NCBI GenBank assembly: GCA_024226335.1
Contig: JAAELY010000118.1
Coordinates: 1-64,000 of the forward strand
Direction: 5' to 3'
Source of the DNA: a bacterium
GTDB lineage: Bacteria; Myxococcota_A; UBA9160; SZUA-336
DNA: 64,000 nucleotides
Shown here: positions 1-8,783 of the stretch, piece after piece
Position numbering within the stretch: the first letter of the stretch is position 1
How the letters are laid out: each line of letters opens with the position of its first letter
Position numbers and translations under genes: made by a program
Notes under the pieces: generated by a model
The model's database searches: none
What the model was told of the DNA's origin: nothing
The model's input: only the letters and a program-made list of their open reading frames with translations

Positions 1-68
1 CTTCGCTCCTCAACCCCAATCGCGGGGGTGGGGAGTCCTTTCACGTCCATCTTCTTCCTCTCTGTCAT
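1..68 (-). CDS. Partial unknown protein, N-terminus only
   Basis: The minus strand has an ATG at 66-68 preceded by a purine-rich stretch (GGAAGG, about 9 bases upstream) and stays open to the left edge, giving about 22 residues that begin MTERKKMDVKG. Nothing in so short a stretch identifies a family. It could be the start of a gene leaving the window, or a chance open frame in the degraded DNA that lies beside the tRNA. Confidence 0.25.
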   Translation of the reverse strand, partial: MTERKKMDVKGLPTPAIGVEER

Positions 69-268
69 CGGTGTTCACCTTCCACCGCCCTACAGTAATT
101 CCAAGGGGGCCTGGTGTCTCACTGACGTTGGCAGAGAGGGCTGGGTTGATTGAAATCACTGAGGAAGCCCGTAGTTGGGAGCCCGGTGAAGCTGTACGTG
201 TTGTCTAGAAGCAAAAGCGAGGGTTTCTGTCCCTAACGAGATATGAAATCACCGAAAAAGGGGCAGAC

Positions 269-400
269 ATGATTCGATGGCGTGTGTACCGATTCGCGGT
301 GATCGGCGATGGCTCTCAGTTTGTCACTGTCGCAGGCAAAGATACGAAGCTCGTGGACTTTATGATCGATCGTTGCCGCGAAACGAAAGGCCTACCCTGA
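269..400 (+). CDS. Small unknown ORF, 43 residues
   Basis: An ATG follows AAGGGG with about five bases of spacing, and the frame closes with TGA after 43 residues (begins MIRWRVYRF, ends ETKGLP). No family is recognised. After its stop the same frame continues directly into the integrase-like tail at 401-502. The two pieces may therefore belong to one decayed element, with this stop as a disabling mutation or a junction. It could also be a genuine small protein. Its isolation and degraded surroundings argue for low confidence. Confidence 0.25.
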   Translation: MIRWRVYRFAVIGDGSQFVTVAGKDTKLVDFMIDRCRETKGLP

Positions 401-502
401 GGGGGCCAGAATGCTCACACCTACGCCCACCTCATCCCCGAGGAGTTGAAGGGCTACGGCGACGCACTCACGACGGCTCCGGACGGTCCGATACGGGCCT
501 TC
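401..502 (+). pseudogene. Remnant of tyrosine recombinase (integrase) C-terminus
   Basis: The frame reads a segment with HTYAHLIPEEL followed by KGYGDAL. This resembles the end of phage and plasmid tyrosine recombinases, where the nucleophilic Tyr sits in a TYxHL context close to the C-terminus. No upstream catalytic Arg or HxxR box is present and no start codon is associated, so only a tail could survive. It points toward the 3' end of the adjacent tRNA-Phe (571-646, minus), a classic integration site. The resemblance is short, so this is an inference rather than a firm call. Confidence 0.35.
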
Positions 503-570
503 GAACCCAAGGCGCCGAATGCTGTGGCACACCCCCCACCGAAAAGGCGAGCAGTGCCGGCTGCTTCCCG

Positions 571-646
<76 letters not shown>

Positions 647-688
647 ACGCGTTCCGGCCGCCAGAGTGGAAGCCGGACGCGGGGGCGG

Positions 689-717
689 AGTATGGCGTTT
701 CCCGAAGGAGGCGACAA
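689..717 (-). promoter_or_regulatory. Candidate sigma-70 promoter of tRNA-Phe
   Basis: On the minus strand TTGTCG (712-717) is followed after exactly 17 bases by CATACT (689-694), each matching four of six consensus positions. Transcription would start near 682, leaving a leader of about 36 nt before the tRNA. Spacing and position fit, but no other evidence supports it. Confidence 0.4.
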
Positions 718-812
718 CGGACGGGGAAGTCAGGGCTGCCATTGCCCGAAAAAGTGCGAGCTTGCGTTGAATTCCCCGCATGGGCCGGATCTGGTCCTGG
801 CCGGTCCGTTGG

Positions 813-1457
813 TCAGTGGTTCGGGCCCTCGATCCGGATGGATTCCATCACGACGTTGGTGTGGGGGCGGTTCGTCTTGCGGTCGCGCTCTACCTGCGAG
901 ATGCGCACGGCCACTTCGATTCCCTCGATCACCTCGCCGAAGACCGTGAACTGGCCGTCGAAGAGTTCCTTCCAGTCCTCGTGGTCGGCGACCATGATGA
1001 AGAACTGACTACCGGCGGTGTCGACGCCTTCCTTGCGCGCCATGGAGAGGATTCCGCGCCGGTGGGGGGTGTCGTTGAACTCGGCGCGCAGGAAGTAACC
1101 TGGTCCACCGAAACCGTCGTTGCCCGGGTCGTCGTCCTTCGTGTTCGGGTCGCCGGCCTGCGCGAACATGCCGGGCAGTACGCGGTGGAATGTCACGCCG
1201 TCATAGAAGCCCTGGCGGGAGAGTTTCTTGAAGGCACTCACGTGGTTGGGTGCGATCTTCGGGAAGAAGCGCAGTTTGATCACCCCGAAATCGCGCACGT
1301 GGATGACGCCGATCTCCTCGGCAGGTCGGGTGGGTTCCGATGCCGGTGCCGCGGGGTCGCCGCACGCGTTGAGCGTCGACAGTAGAAGCAGCGCCCCAGC
1401 GAGTTGCGCGATTCCGGCGCGGATTCCGGTGCGTTGCGTCCAGGAGTTTCGAATCAC
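813..1457 (-). CDS. Cyclophilin-type peptidyl-prolyl isomerase, lipoprotein
   Basis: Catalyses cis-trans isomerisation of proline peptide bonds to help exported proteins fold. The 214-residue product has a lipoprotein signal peptide (hydrophobic run then LSTLNAC, predicted lipidated Cys32), a short Pro/Ala-rich linker, and one cyclophilin domain from about residue 48 to the end. Family signatures are visible: FHRVLPGMFAQAGDP carries the catalytic Arg, and the SQFFIM core follows. It starts with GTG. The lipidation signal places it in the periplasm, tethered to a membrane. It is transcribed alone and divergently from the ggt gene, with 53 bases between the starts. Confidence 0.92.
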   Translation of the reverse strand: MIRNSWTQRTGIRAGIAQLAGALLLLSTLNACGDPAAPASEPTRPAEEIGVIHVRDFGVIKLRFFPKIAPNHVSAFKKLSRQGFYDGVTFHRVLPGMFAQAGDPNTKDDDPGNDGFGGPGYFLRAEFNDTPHRRGILSMARKEGVDTAGSQFFIMVADHEDWKELFDGQFTVFGEVIEGIEVAVRISQVERDRKTNRPHTNVVMESIRIEGPNH

Positions 1458-1510
1458 GGCGATACCCTACCAGACCGTCTGTTTCACGGCGGCGTGATAG
1501 GGTCCGGCGT

Positions 1511-3235
1511 ATGAATCGCACGTCGTTCTGGTCGGCTTTCGTGGCGAGCCTTTTGCTCGTCGTCGTTCCCCAACTGACCCTTGCCGCAGCCCACCAGCCC
1601 GTGCACGGGACGCACGGCATGATCGTGACTTCGGTCGAGCCCGCAGCAGCCGTGGGTCAAGAGATCCTCTTGCGCGGAGGCAATGCGATTGACGCCGCTG
1701 TCGCCAGTGGACTCGCCGCGGGCGTCGCGCATCAGTTCAGCTCCGGATTAGGTGGCGGTGGCTTTCTGGTCGTACACACCGCGGAAGGTAAGGATTTCGC
1801 CATCGACGCACGCGAGACCGCGCCGGCCAGCGCCAGCCCTGCGATGTATCTCGATGAAATAGGCGTGGCCGACCCGAAGGCGTCGCGTTACGGAGCTCGC
1901 GCCGTGGCCATTCCCGGTCTGGTCCAGGGACTGGAAGAGACGCATCGACGCTTCGGCAAGCTGCCGTGGCGCGATGTCGTGCAGCCTGCGATCCGCATGG
2001 CCCGCGAGGGATTCGCGATCGGACCTCATCACCGCCGGATCCTGAAGATCGTGGAAAAGCGACTGGCGGGGTATCCGGAGACCGCGCGTGTGCAGTTGAT
2101 CGACGGGGAGGTCCCGGCGCTGGAGGCCGTTCTCAAACAGCCCGATCTCGCGAAAACACTGCAAGCAATCGCGGAACGCGGATCCGGGGCGATGACCGAA
2201 GGGCCGATTGCCGAGGCGATCGTCGCCGCGTCCGAAGGGGTGCTCACGCTGGAGGATCTTTCGGGGTATCAGGTGGTGTGGCGCGAGCCGATTCGCGGCC
2301 GCTATCGCGGTTACGAAATCGTATCGATGCCACCTCCGAGTTCCGGGGGTGTACTGCTCGTCGAGCAACTCAATGCGCTCGAGGACTTCGACCTGAAGTC
2401 GCTCGGTCACAACTCCAGCGACATGATCCACCTGGTTTCACAGGCGATGAAGCTGGCTTTCGCGGATCGAGCGGCGCATCTGGGGGATTCCGACTTCTAT
2501 CCGGTTCCGGTGCAGTGGCTCACTTCTCGCGCGTACGGGAATATTCTCGCGAGTCGCCTGCGCACGCCACCTTTCTGGAAGCGCCTGCCGTGGAGATGGG
2601 GGAAGCCGCATCTGCTGAATGTAAGTGGGCCGACCACGCCGCCCGACGATTCCGGAACGACACATATTTCCGTCATGGATGCGCAGGGCAATGCGGTGTC
2701 GTTGACCCAGACGGTCAACACACTCTTCGGTTCCCTGATCACGGTTCCCGGAACCGGCATCGTGCTGAATAATGAGATGGATGACTTTTCGGCCTCGCCC
2801 AGTGGATCCAATTCCTGGGGCGCGGTCGGGCGGACGGCCGCGAATGCGATCGCGGTGGGCAAGCGTCCGCTCTCAAGCATGACGCCTACGATCGTACTGC
2901 GCGACGGTCAGGCGCGTATGGTCGTCGGCAGCCCGATGGGTACGATCATCATTTCCGCCGTGTTGCAGACGCTGATCAACGTGATCGACTTCGACATGAA
3001 TGCCCAGGCTGCGGTTTCTGCGCCGCGTTTCCATCACCAGTGGCGACCCGATGGCATCATGCTCGAACCCGAACACCCGCGCGACGTGCGCGACCGCTTG
3101 AGCGAGATCGGCCATCAGTTGATCGATCGCCGTTTCTATCTGGGCGCTTCCCAGCTCATCTTGCGCGACGCCGAGACGGGCGAGTTCTGGGGTGGGGCCG
3201 ACCCGCGCCGCGATAGCGCGGCCGCCGGCCTGTGA
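1511..3235 (+). CDS. ggt: Gamma-glutamyltranspeptidase
   Basis: Hydrolyses gamma-glutamyl bonds of glutathione and transfers the glutamyl group to amino acids or water in the periplasm. The 574-residue precursor opens with a cleavable signal peptide (residues 1-26, ending LTLAAA). It then carries the family N-terminal hallmark GGNAIDAAVA, the GLGGGGF glycine stretch, and the autoprocessing site before TTHISVMD, where Thr383 should become the nucleophile of the small subunit. NNEMDDF and PLSSMTP further on are conserved substrate-pocket motifs. The length is normal for the family. The protein is expected to mature into two subunits by self-cleavage. Confidence 0.96.
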   Translation: MNRTSFWSAFVASLLLVVVPQLTLAAAHQPVHGTHGMIVTSVEPAAAVGQEILLRGGNAIDAAVASGLAAGVAHQFSSGLGGGGFLVVHTAEGKDFAIDARETAPASASPAMYLDEIGVADPKASRYGARAVAIPGLVQGLEETHRRFGKLPWRDVVQPAIRMAREGFAIGPHHRRILKIVEKRLAGYPETARVQLIDGEVPALEAVLKQPDLAKTLQAIAERGSGAMTEGPIAEAIVAASEGVLTLEDLSGYQVVWREPIRGRYRGYEIVSMPPPSSGGVLLVEQLNALEDFDLKSLGHNSSDMIHLVSQAMKLAFADRAAHLGDSDFYPVPVQWLTSRAYGNILASRLRTPPFWKRLPWRWGKPHLLNVSGPTTPPDDSGTTHISVMDAQGNAVSLTQTVNTLFGSLITVPGTGIVLNNEMDDFSASPSGSNSWGAVGRTAANAIAVGKRPLSSMTPTIVLRDGQARMVVGSPMGTIIISAVLQTLINVIDFDMNAQAAVSAPRFHHQWRPDGIMLEPEHPRDVRDRLSEIGHQLIDRRFYLGASQLILRDAETGEFWGGADPRRDSAAAGL

Positions 3236-3312
3236 TCGGACTTCACAGCGCGCAACTGACATGAAGTGTTCAGGTAAGGAACTGGACGCAGCAACCGATC
3301 AACCCATGAAGC

Positions 3313-4002
3313 ATGAGCCACATCTGTGATTATGGGAGTGAGTTCCATCTCCTGCGCTATCTGGGGCGGCATCGCGCATATCTGAACGCGCGTGTCCTGG
3401 AAACGATCGGGGCCGACGCCATCGCCTGGATCGATTTTCATTTCGATCGCAGGGCCTCCGGAGCGGACGACGAGCTCAAGGGTCTCGAGTTCATCGAAGA
3501 TCCCGACACACTCGCCGCCTGGGCGCAGGTCTGGCCAGGCGGCAGTCAGTCGCTGAGCTGGGACTCCGTCGCTCAGTTGCGCACCGGGGAAGCGAGCAGT
3601 TTCCTTCTACTGGACGCCTGTTCCAGCATCGGCGATCTGGCTTCGAGTTGTCAGGCGAGCAACGGGAAGCGCGAGCAGATTCAAGCGGCCCTGGAGCACA
3701 CCCGGGAAAGGCTCGAGGTCCCGGCCGAGTGCGACTGGATGAACCGTTACTACGGTCTGGCATCCAGGCTGGCGGCACTCGCGTTCCTGCGAGAGCAGGG
3801 CATCGATGCGCATTTCATGCGTCTCTACTTCGTGGGCGATGAGCACCCGCGTCACCACTGTCCCCAGAGTTCAGAAGAGTGGAAAGAGGCGCTCGGGGAA
3901 CAATCCCAGCAAATCGGCCTTCCACCCGGACATTCTCTGGTCGGCCGGATCCACGAACTCTTCCTGCCCATCTGCCCACTCGGCTGCGACGCGGGTTCTT
4001 AG
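3313..4002 (+). CDS. Unknown protein, 229 residues
   Basis: No family is recognised. The product has no signal peptide or membrane segment and is acidic and mixed in composition. Its N-terminal third contains LLRYLGRHRAYLNARVLE and an aromatic-acidic stretch (IAWIDFHFDRR). The C-terminal region has several Cys and His residues (DEHPRHHCP, PICPLGC) that could bind metal. It starts with ATG 77 bases after ggt and ends four bases from the convergent M16 peptidase gene. Coding character looks genuine: an intact frame filling the gap between two known genes. Confidence 0.7.
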   Translation: MSHICDYGSEFHLLRYLGRHRAYLNARVLETIGADAIAWIDFHFDRRASGADDELKGLEFIEDPDTLAAWAQVWPGGSQSLSWDSVAQLRTGEASSFLLLDACSSIGDLASSCQASNGKREQIQAALEHTRERLEVPAECDWMNRYYGLASRLAALAFLREQGIDAHFMRLYFVGDEHPRHHCPQSSEEWKEALGEQSQQIGLPPGHSLVGRIHELFLPICPLGCDAGS

Positions 4003-4006
4003 TCCA

Positions 4007-6655
4007 TCAGCGCACGATGGCGATGACCGGCTTGTCGAGCTGGATCAGTCGCTTCGCTACCCGCTTCAGGTCGTCGAGTGTGACGGCGTCGATGTGCTTC
4101 GCGTAGTCGAGATGTCGATCTGCTCCCAGGGTGTACAAGGTGTCGAGGGAGAGCAGGCTGGCTTGCGACGAGTAGCGCTGCAGCGAAACGGCCTGGGAGC
4201 CAATCAGATAGGCGCGCGCCCGCGCGATTTCCTCTTCCTCGATCGGGCCATTGAGGAGCTTGTCGAGTTCGCTTCGCAAGCCCGCCAGGGACTGGTCGAG
4301 CTTGTCGGGCGCGCTCGCGATGTACACGCCGAAGATCCCCGGGTCCAGGCCCTCGATCGCGAAGGCGGTCACGGAGTAGGCCAGGCTTTGTTTGTCTCGA
4401 AGTTCCAGGAACAGGCGTCCACCCTGACCCGAGAGCACCTGTGTCAGTACTTCGAGGGCGGGCACGTCGGGGTCACCGAGCTTCAAGCCCTGAAAACCCA
4501 TCACGATGTGCACCTGGTTCTTGTTCTTCGTGAGCGAGGTCTCGCGCGCTTCCGACGCTGGACTGGGAATCTCGCGTTCGGGCAACGAGACTACGGAATC
4601 ACCCGTCCAATCGGAGAGGTATTGCGATAGGGATTCGACGACGGCATCGGGATCGACATCCCCGACCACGGACAACACGCCGTTGCTGGGTCGGGCGTAG
4701 GTTTCATAGTAGTTCGCGAGCGCCTTGCGATTGATCTTGCCAAGCGACTCCTCGGTTCCGATCGCGCGGAAGCGATACGGATGTCCCGGATAGATCTCGC
4801 GCTGGAAAATCTCGAAGGCCTTCGAACTCAGATTGTCTTCACTGCGGCGCAGGGCGGCCAGGCGTTCGACTCGAGCTTTTTCGATCTCCTCGGGATCGAA
4901 GGCGGGGTGAAGGAGAACGTCGGAGAAGAGATCGAGTCCCTCATCTAGCGACTCCTTCAAGAACTCCCCCGTGAGCCCGAAACTATTGCGCCCGGAGAAT
5001 CCTTCAATGGATCCGGCGATGCCTTCGATTTCGGCTGCCAGTTGGGCGGCGCTGCGCTGCTCCGTTCCTCGTTCCAGTACATCGGACAGGAAGGAGGAGA
5101 TTCCCTGGGTTTCCTCGGACTCGGCCAGAAGACCTCCGAGGAAGGACAGACGCATCGAAACCAGCGGGATGGTGGTGTTCGGTTTCACGACCACGCGCAG
5201 TCCATTGGGCAGAGTGAATGTGTGGATACCCCCCGCCAGTTGTTCGCCGCCGGTGACGCTGCGTTCCGCGCTGAGGCCGACATCCAGCGCTGCAAATAGC
5301 GCGTTGTCGGTCAGGTCGGGGCGAACGTCTTTGGCCAGAAGAACCACGATGCTGGCCCGATCGGCGCGCAGGTATTTCTGCGCCACTCGTTTCAGGTCTT
5401 CGGGAGTGGCATTTCGAACGGCTCGCAGATACTCCTCCTCCAGTTCGATCCCGCCGGCGAGAGTTTCGAAGTAACCGTACTTGCGCGCCTGGCCCTGCAT
5501 CGTCTCCTTCTCGTGGACTTCGCCGGACAGCAGGTTGACGCGGGCGCGTTCGAGTTCCTTTTCTCCGGGCCCGAAGGCGCGCAGACGTTCGATCTCTTCT
5601 GCGACGGCTTCGAGGGTCGGCTCGATCTTGTCGCCCTCCAGAACTGCGTCGACCATGAACAGACCCGGATCCAGCGGCGTGTAGGCGCCCGCGCTGATTC
5701 CGTGCACCAGGCCTTCGCGGTCCTTCACATTGCGATACAGGCGCGAACTATCGCCGCCTCCCAGTACCATCGAAAGAAGATCCAGGAAAGGCGTTTCCGG
5801 ATCGCGGAAGCTGGTTGCCGGGTAGGAGATGCCGAGCAGTGTCTGCTCGAATTCGCTGCGCACGATCTTGGATCGCGAAGAGTCTTGCACGGGTTCCGGC
5901 GGGCGGGGGTGTTCGAGACCGGCACGTGGCTGCGCATCTGCAAACGCGCTCTTGATCTGCTCCATGACCTTGTCCGGATCCAGATCCCCCACGGCAACGA
6001 AGGCCATGTTATTGGGCACATACCATTTGTGGAAGAAGTCCAGCAGGCCGTCGCGTGTAAAGCTCTTGACGCTCTCGGCTGTGCCGATCACGGGAAGCGA
6101 GTAGGGGTGCTGGGTGAACGTGGTCTCGAAAGTCGCTCTGGAGTGCGCGCGGCGCGGGGAGTCCTCGCTGCGGTTGATCTCCTCGAGCACCACGAGTTCC
6201 TCGCGCGTGAGTTCCTCGGGGTCGAAGGTCGAGTGTTGTACCGCGTCGGCCAGGACATCGATGCCGACTGCGGAGTCCCGGCTCGCCATCGTGATGTGAT
6301 AGACGGTCATGTCGAAGGACGTGAAGGCGTTGATATTGCCACCGGCCGCCTCGACCGTGCTTGCAATCTCACCGACTGCGCGCCGCTCCGTTCCCTTGAA
6401 CAACATGTGCTCGAATACGTGCGCCATGCCGGCTTCCGAAGCCTGTTCGTCGGCACTGCCGACTCGGACCCATACGTTCAAGGCCACTACCGGAGCGGAG
6501 TGATCCTCGATCAGGACAACCTTGAGACCGTTGTCGAGCGTGGTACGCACCACTCCCTCCTCGAGTTGTGAACTGCGCAGGCTCCATCCCGAAGGAAGTG
6601 CGGTGCAGGCGCAGACCCATACTATTGTGAGTGAAAACCCCAGAAGTCGGAGCAT
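4007..6655 (-). CDS. M16 family zinc peptidase, two-domain (pitrilysin/insulinase type)
   Basis: Probable periplasmic metallopeptidase of 882 residues. Start ATG at 6655 was chosen because it begins a signal sequence (MLRLLGFSLTIVWVCACTA, possibly lipidated at a Cys) and leaves 66 bases to the divergent hemW; the frame is open further upstream into hemW but without a sensible start. The N-terminal half carries the inverted zinc motif HVFEH (residues 79-83) and a downstream EE pair near 158-159, the expected third ligand. The second half repeats the M16 fold but lacks the HxxEH motif, as is usual for the structural C-domain of this family. The substrate is unknown. Confidence 0.92.
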   Translation of the reverse strand: MLRLLGFSLTIVWVCACTALPSGWSLRSSQLEEGVVRTTLDNGLKVVLIEDHSAPVVALNVWVRVGSADEQASEAGMAHVFEHMLFKGTERRAVGEIASTVEAAGGNINAFTSFDMTVYHITMASRDSAVGIDVLADAVQHSTFDPEELTREELVVLEEINRSEDSPRRAHSRATFETTFTQHPYSLPVIGTAESVKSFTRDGLLDFFHKWYVPNNMAFVAVGDLDPDKVMEQIKSAFADAQPRAGLEHPRPPEPVQDSSRSKIVRSEFEQTLLGISYPATSFRDPETPFLDLLSMVLGGGDSSRLYRNVKDREGLVHGISAGAYTPLDPGLFMVDAVLEGDKIEPTLEAVAEEIERLRAFGPGEKELERARVNLLSGEVHEKETMQGQARKYGYFETLAGGIELEEEYLRAVRNATPEDLKRVAQKYLRADRASIVVLLAKDVRPDLTDNALFAALDVGLSAERSVTGGEQLAGGIHTFTLPNGLRVVVKPNTTIPLVSMRLSFLGGLLAESEETQGISSFLSDVLERGTEQRSAAQLAAEIEGIAGSIEGFSGRNSFGLTGEFLKESLDEGLDLFSDVLLHPAFDPEEIEKARVERLAALRRSEDNLSSKAFEIFQREIYPGHPYRFRAIGTEESLGKINRKALANYYETYARPSNGVLSVVGDVDPDAVVESLSQYLSDWTGDSVVSLPEREIPSPASEARETSLTKNKNQVHIVMGFQGLKLGDPDVPALEVLTQVLSGQGGRLFLELRDKQSLAYSVTAFAIEGLDPGIFGVYIASAPDKLDQSLAGLRSELDKLLNGPIEEEEIARARAYLIGSQAVSLQRYSSQASLLSLDTLYTLGADRHLDYAKHIDAVTLDDLKRVAKRLIQLDKPVIAIVR

Positions 6656-6721
6656 CGATTTCCTCCGCGATCGGTTTCGGATCGGAAGCGTGCGATCCGA
6701 GGGAGGCATAAGATACGTGCC

Positions 6722-7888
6722 GTGAACGACGTCACAAGCGCACCGGGTCTGGGGGTGTACCTCCACGTGCCGTTTTGCGAACGGGTCTGTCCGTATTGCG
6801 ACTTTGCCGTCTGCGGTGTCTGGCGGCTGGAGGAGGAGCGCGAGGCGACGTATATCGCGGCGCTCCTGCGCGAACTCGATCTCGCACGGGCGCAACTCGG
6901 CGATCGTCTGCCGGATCGTCCACTCGATACGCTCTACTTCGGAGGTGGCACTCCTTCGATGCTCCAGCCGGATTCCGTCGCTCGGCTGATCGAGGCCGTG
7001 CGAGGAGTTTTTCCCGGGGATCCGGACGTGACCCTGGAGTTGAACCCGGGCGCGGTCGAGCGCGCCCGGATCCCGGGTTTCCGCAAAGCCGGGGTCACGC
7101 GTGCCTCACTCGGGGTCCAATCCCTGAGCGACGTCGTGCTCAAGAGGCTGGGTCGAGCCCACACTGGAGCGGATGCCCGAGCCGGACTCGACGCCTGCCT
7201 GAGCGCCGGTTTCGCCTCGGTATCGGCCGACCTGATCTACGGAGCGCCCGCTCAGAGCGAAACGAGCCTGAAGCAAGACCTGGATGTGCTGGTGGAATCC
7301 GGTGTTCCCCACATATCGGCCTACGCGTTGACGCTCGAACCCGGCACTCCGTTTTTCCGGGCTGCACCCCAGGGGAAGATCAAGCTACCCGGCGAAGACG
7401 AGGCCTTGCGCATGGGAGCGCTCGTATGCGACACGCTCGCCGCAGCCGGTCTCGAACGCTACGAGATTTCGAATTTCGCGCGCCCCGGCCATCGCTCGCG
7501 CCACAATCAGCGCTACTGGTTGCGCGAGGACGTGTTGGGTCTCGGAGTGTCTGCCGGGAGTCTGGTCGGCGAGCGCCGCTGGTCGAACCTGCGCGATCTG
7601 GCCGCGTGGGAGCAGGCGCTGGCGAGAGGGCGTCTACCGATCGCCGAGTCCGAGGAGTTGAACCTCGAGCAGCAGCGCCGCGAGTACCTTTTCCTCGGCT
7701 TTCGTCGCCTCGACGGCATCGATCGTGCGCGTTTCGAGCGGATCTTCGGATCCCCGATCGAAGCGCACTTCGCTGCAGAAATCGCCGAGCTTCAACACCT
7801 GGGTCTGATCGCGGAAACGAGTGGACATTGGCGCCTTACGGAGAAGGGCTTGTTGTTTGCCGACGAGGTCCTGATGCGTTTCGTCTGA
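6722..7888 (+). CDS. hemW: Radical SAM heme chaperone HemW
   Basis: 388 residues, GTG start. The radical-SAM cluster motif is CERVCPYCDF (CxxxCxxC) at about residues 19-26, followed by the SAM-binding GGGTPS and the HemN-family C-terminal motif HNQRYW. The family includes coproporphyrinogen III dehydrogenase HemN. The spacing of the Cys residues, the short N-terminus and the length near 380 fit HemW, a heme-binding chaperone that delivers heme to respiratory proteins. It lies alone between the divergent M16 gene and motA. Confidence 0.9.
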   Translation: MNDVTSAPGLGVYLHVPFCERVCPYCDFAVCGVWRLEEEREATYIAALLRELDLARAQLGDRLPDRPLDTLYFGGGTPSMLQPDSVARLIEAVRGVFPGDPDVTLELNPGAVERARIPGFRKAGVTRASLGVQSLSDVVLKRLGRAHTGADARAGLDACLSAGFASVSADLIYGAPAQSETSLKQDLDVLVESGVPHISAYALTLEPGTPFFRAAPQGKIKLPGEDEALRMGALVCDTLAAAGLERYEISNFARPGHRSRHNQRYWLREDVLGLGVSAGSLVGERRWSNLRDLAAWEQALARGRLPIAESEELNLEQQRREYLFLGFRRLDGIDRARFERIFGSPIEAHFAAEIAELQHLGLIAETSGHWRLTEKGLLFADEVLMRFV

Positions 7889-7986
7889 GGTCTGGAACTC
7901 GAGCGAATTCCGCTCAGTGTGGCTTAATCTCTTCGTGGTGAAATTCCGATAGTGGGACAACGCCAACTGCCCAAGAGCGCCTCCCT

Positions 7987-8745
7987 TTGGATCTCGGAAC
8001 TATCATCGGAATCGTCGTCGGCTTCGCGCTGATCATCGCCTCCATCATGCTCGATGGCTCATTGATGGCCTTCGTCAACGCTCCGGGACTGACCGTCGTT
8101 GTCGGTGGCACGATCGCCGCGACCTTGATCAACCAGAAGATGAAGTACGTGATCGGCGCATTCGGCGTCTTCAAGCACGCGATCATCGACAAGGCGATCT
8201 CGATCGATGAGCTGCTGGAGACGATGCAGGAGATGTCCCAGAAGGCGCGTAAGGACGGCATGTTGGGCCTCGAGGAAATCGAGGTCAGCGATCCCTTTCT
8301 GGCGCGAGGCACCGTAATGGCGATCGACGGCATGGAAGAGGAGTTCATCGTCTCGACCATGACCCGCGAACTCGGGGAAATGCAGAAGCGCCACAAGCGC
8401 GGTCAGGACATCTTCAAGTTCATGGCGACGACCGCGCCGTCCATGGGCATGATCGGAACGCTCATCGGACTCGTGAATATGTTGCAGGCGCTCGAGGACC
8501 CGGCCGCGATCGGCCCCGCCATGGCCGTCGCTCTGCTCACCACCTTCTACGGGGCGGTGCTCGCATTCCTCATCTTTGGACCCGTCGCAGAAAAGCTCGC
8601 CGGGCGCACGAAAGAGGAACTTCTGCGCGGGAATCTGGCGATTGCCGGAATCCAGGCGGTCGTGCGCGGCGACAACAAGAACGTATTGCAGGCGCGCCTC
8701 GACGCTCTTCTGGCGCCGAGCGAGCGGGCCACCGAAGACGGCTGA
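7987..8745 (+). CDS. motA: Flagellar motor stator protein MotA
   Basis: Proton-channel subunit of the MotAB stator that powers flagellar rotation. The 252-residue protein has four hydrophobic segments: two at the N-terminus (MDLGTIIGIVVGF and the VVVGGTIAATLI region) and two late ones around TAPSMGMIGTLIGLV and AVALLTTFYGAVLAFLI. A charged cytoplasmic loop between them contacts the rotor. The start is TTG, supported by alignment with the usual MDL beginning; no strong ribosome site is seen. motB follows 38 bases downstream. No other flagellar gene lies in the window. Confidence 0.93.
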   Translation: MDLGTIIGIVVGFALIIASIMLDGSLMAFVNAPGLTVVVGGTIAATLINQKMKYVIGAFGVFKHAIIDKAISIDELLETMQEMSQKARKDGMLGLEEIEVSDPFLARGTVMAIDGMEEEFIVSTMTRELGEMQKRHKRGQDIFKFMATTAPSMGMIGTLIGLVNMLQALEDPAAIGPAMAVALLTTFYGAVLAFLIFGPVAEKLAGRTKEELLRGNLAIAGIQAVVRGDNKNVLQARLDALLAPSERATEDG

Positions 8746-8783
8746 TTCAGTGGGGCTGTTGGAATTGAGTCCGGGGGAACCGA

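Noticed and set aside
6656-6895. N-terminal extension of the M16 peptidase to 6895
   Set aside because: It would run into the divergent hemW gene, lacks family sequence and would bury the signal peptide that starts at 6655.
7901-7915. Short palindrome GAGCG-AATTC-CGCTC after hemW
   Set aside because: Only five base pairs and no T tract; too weak to call a terminator.
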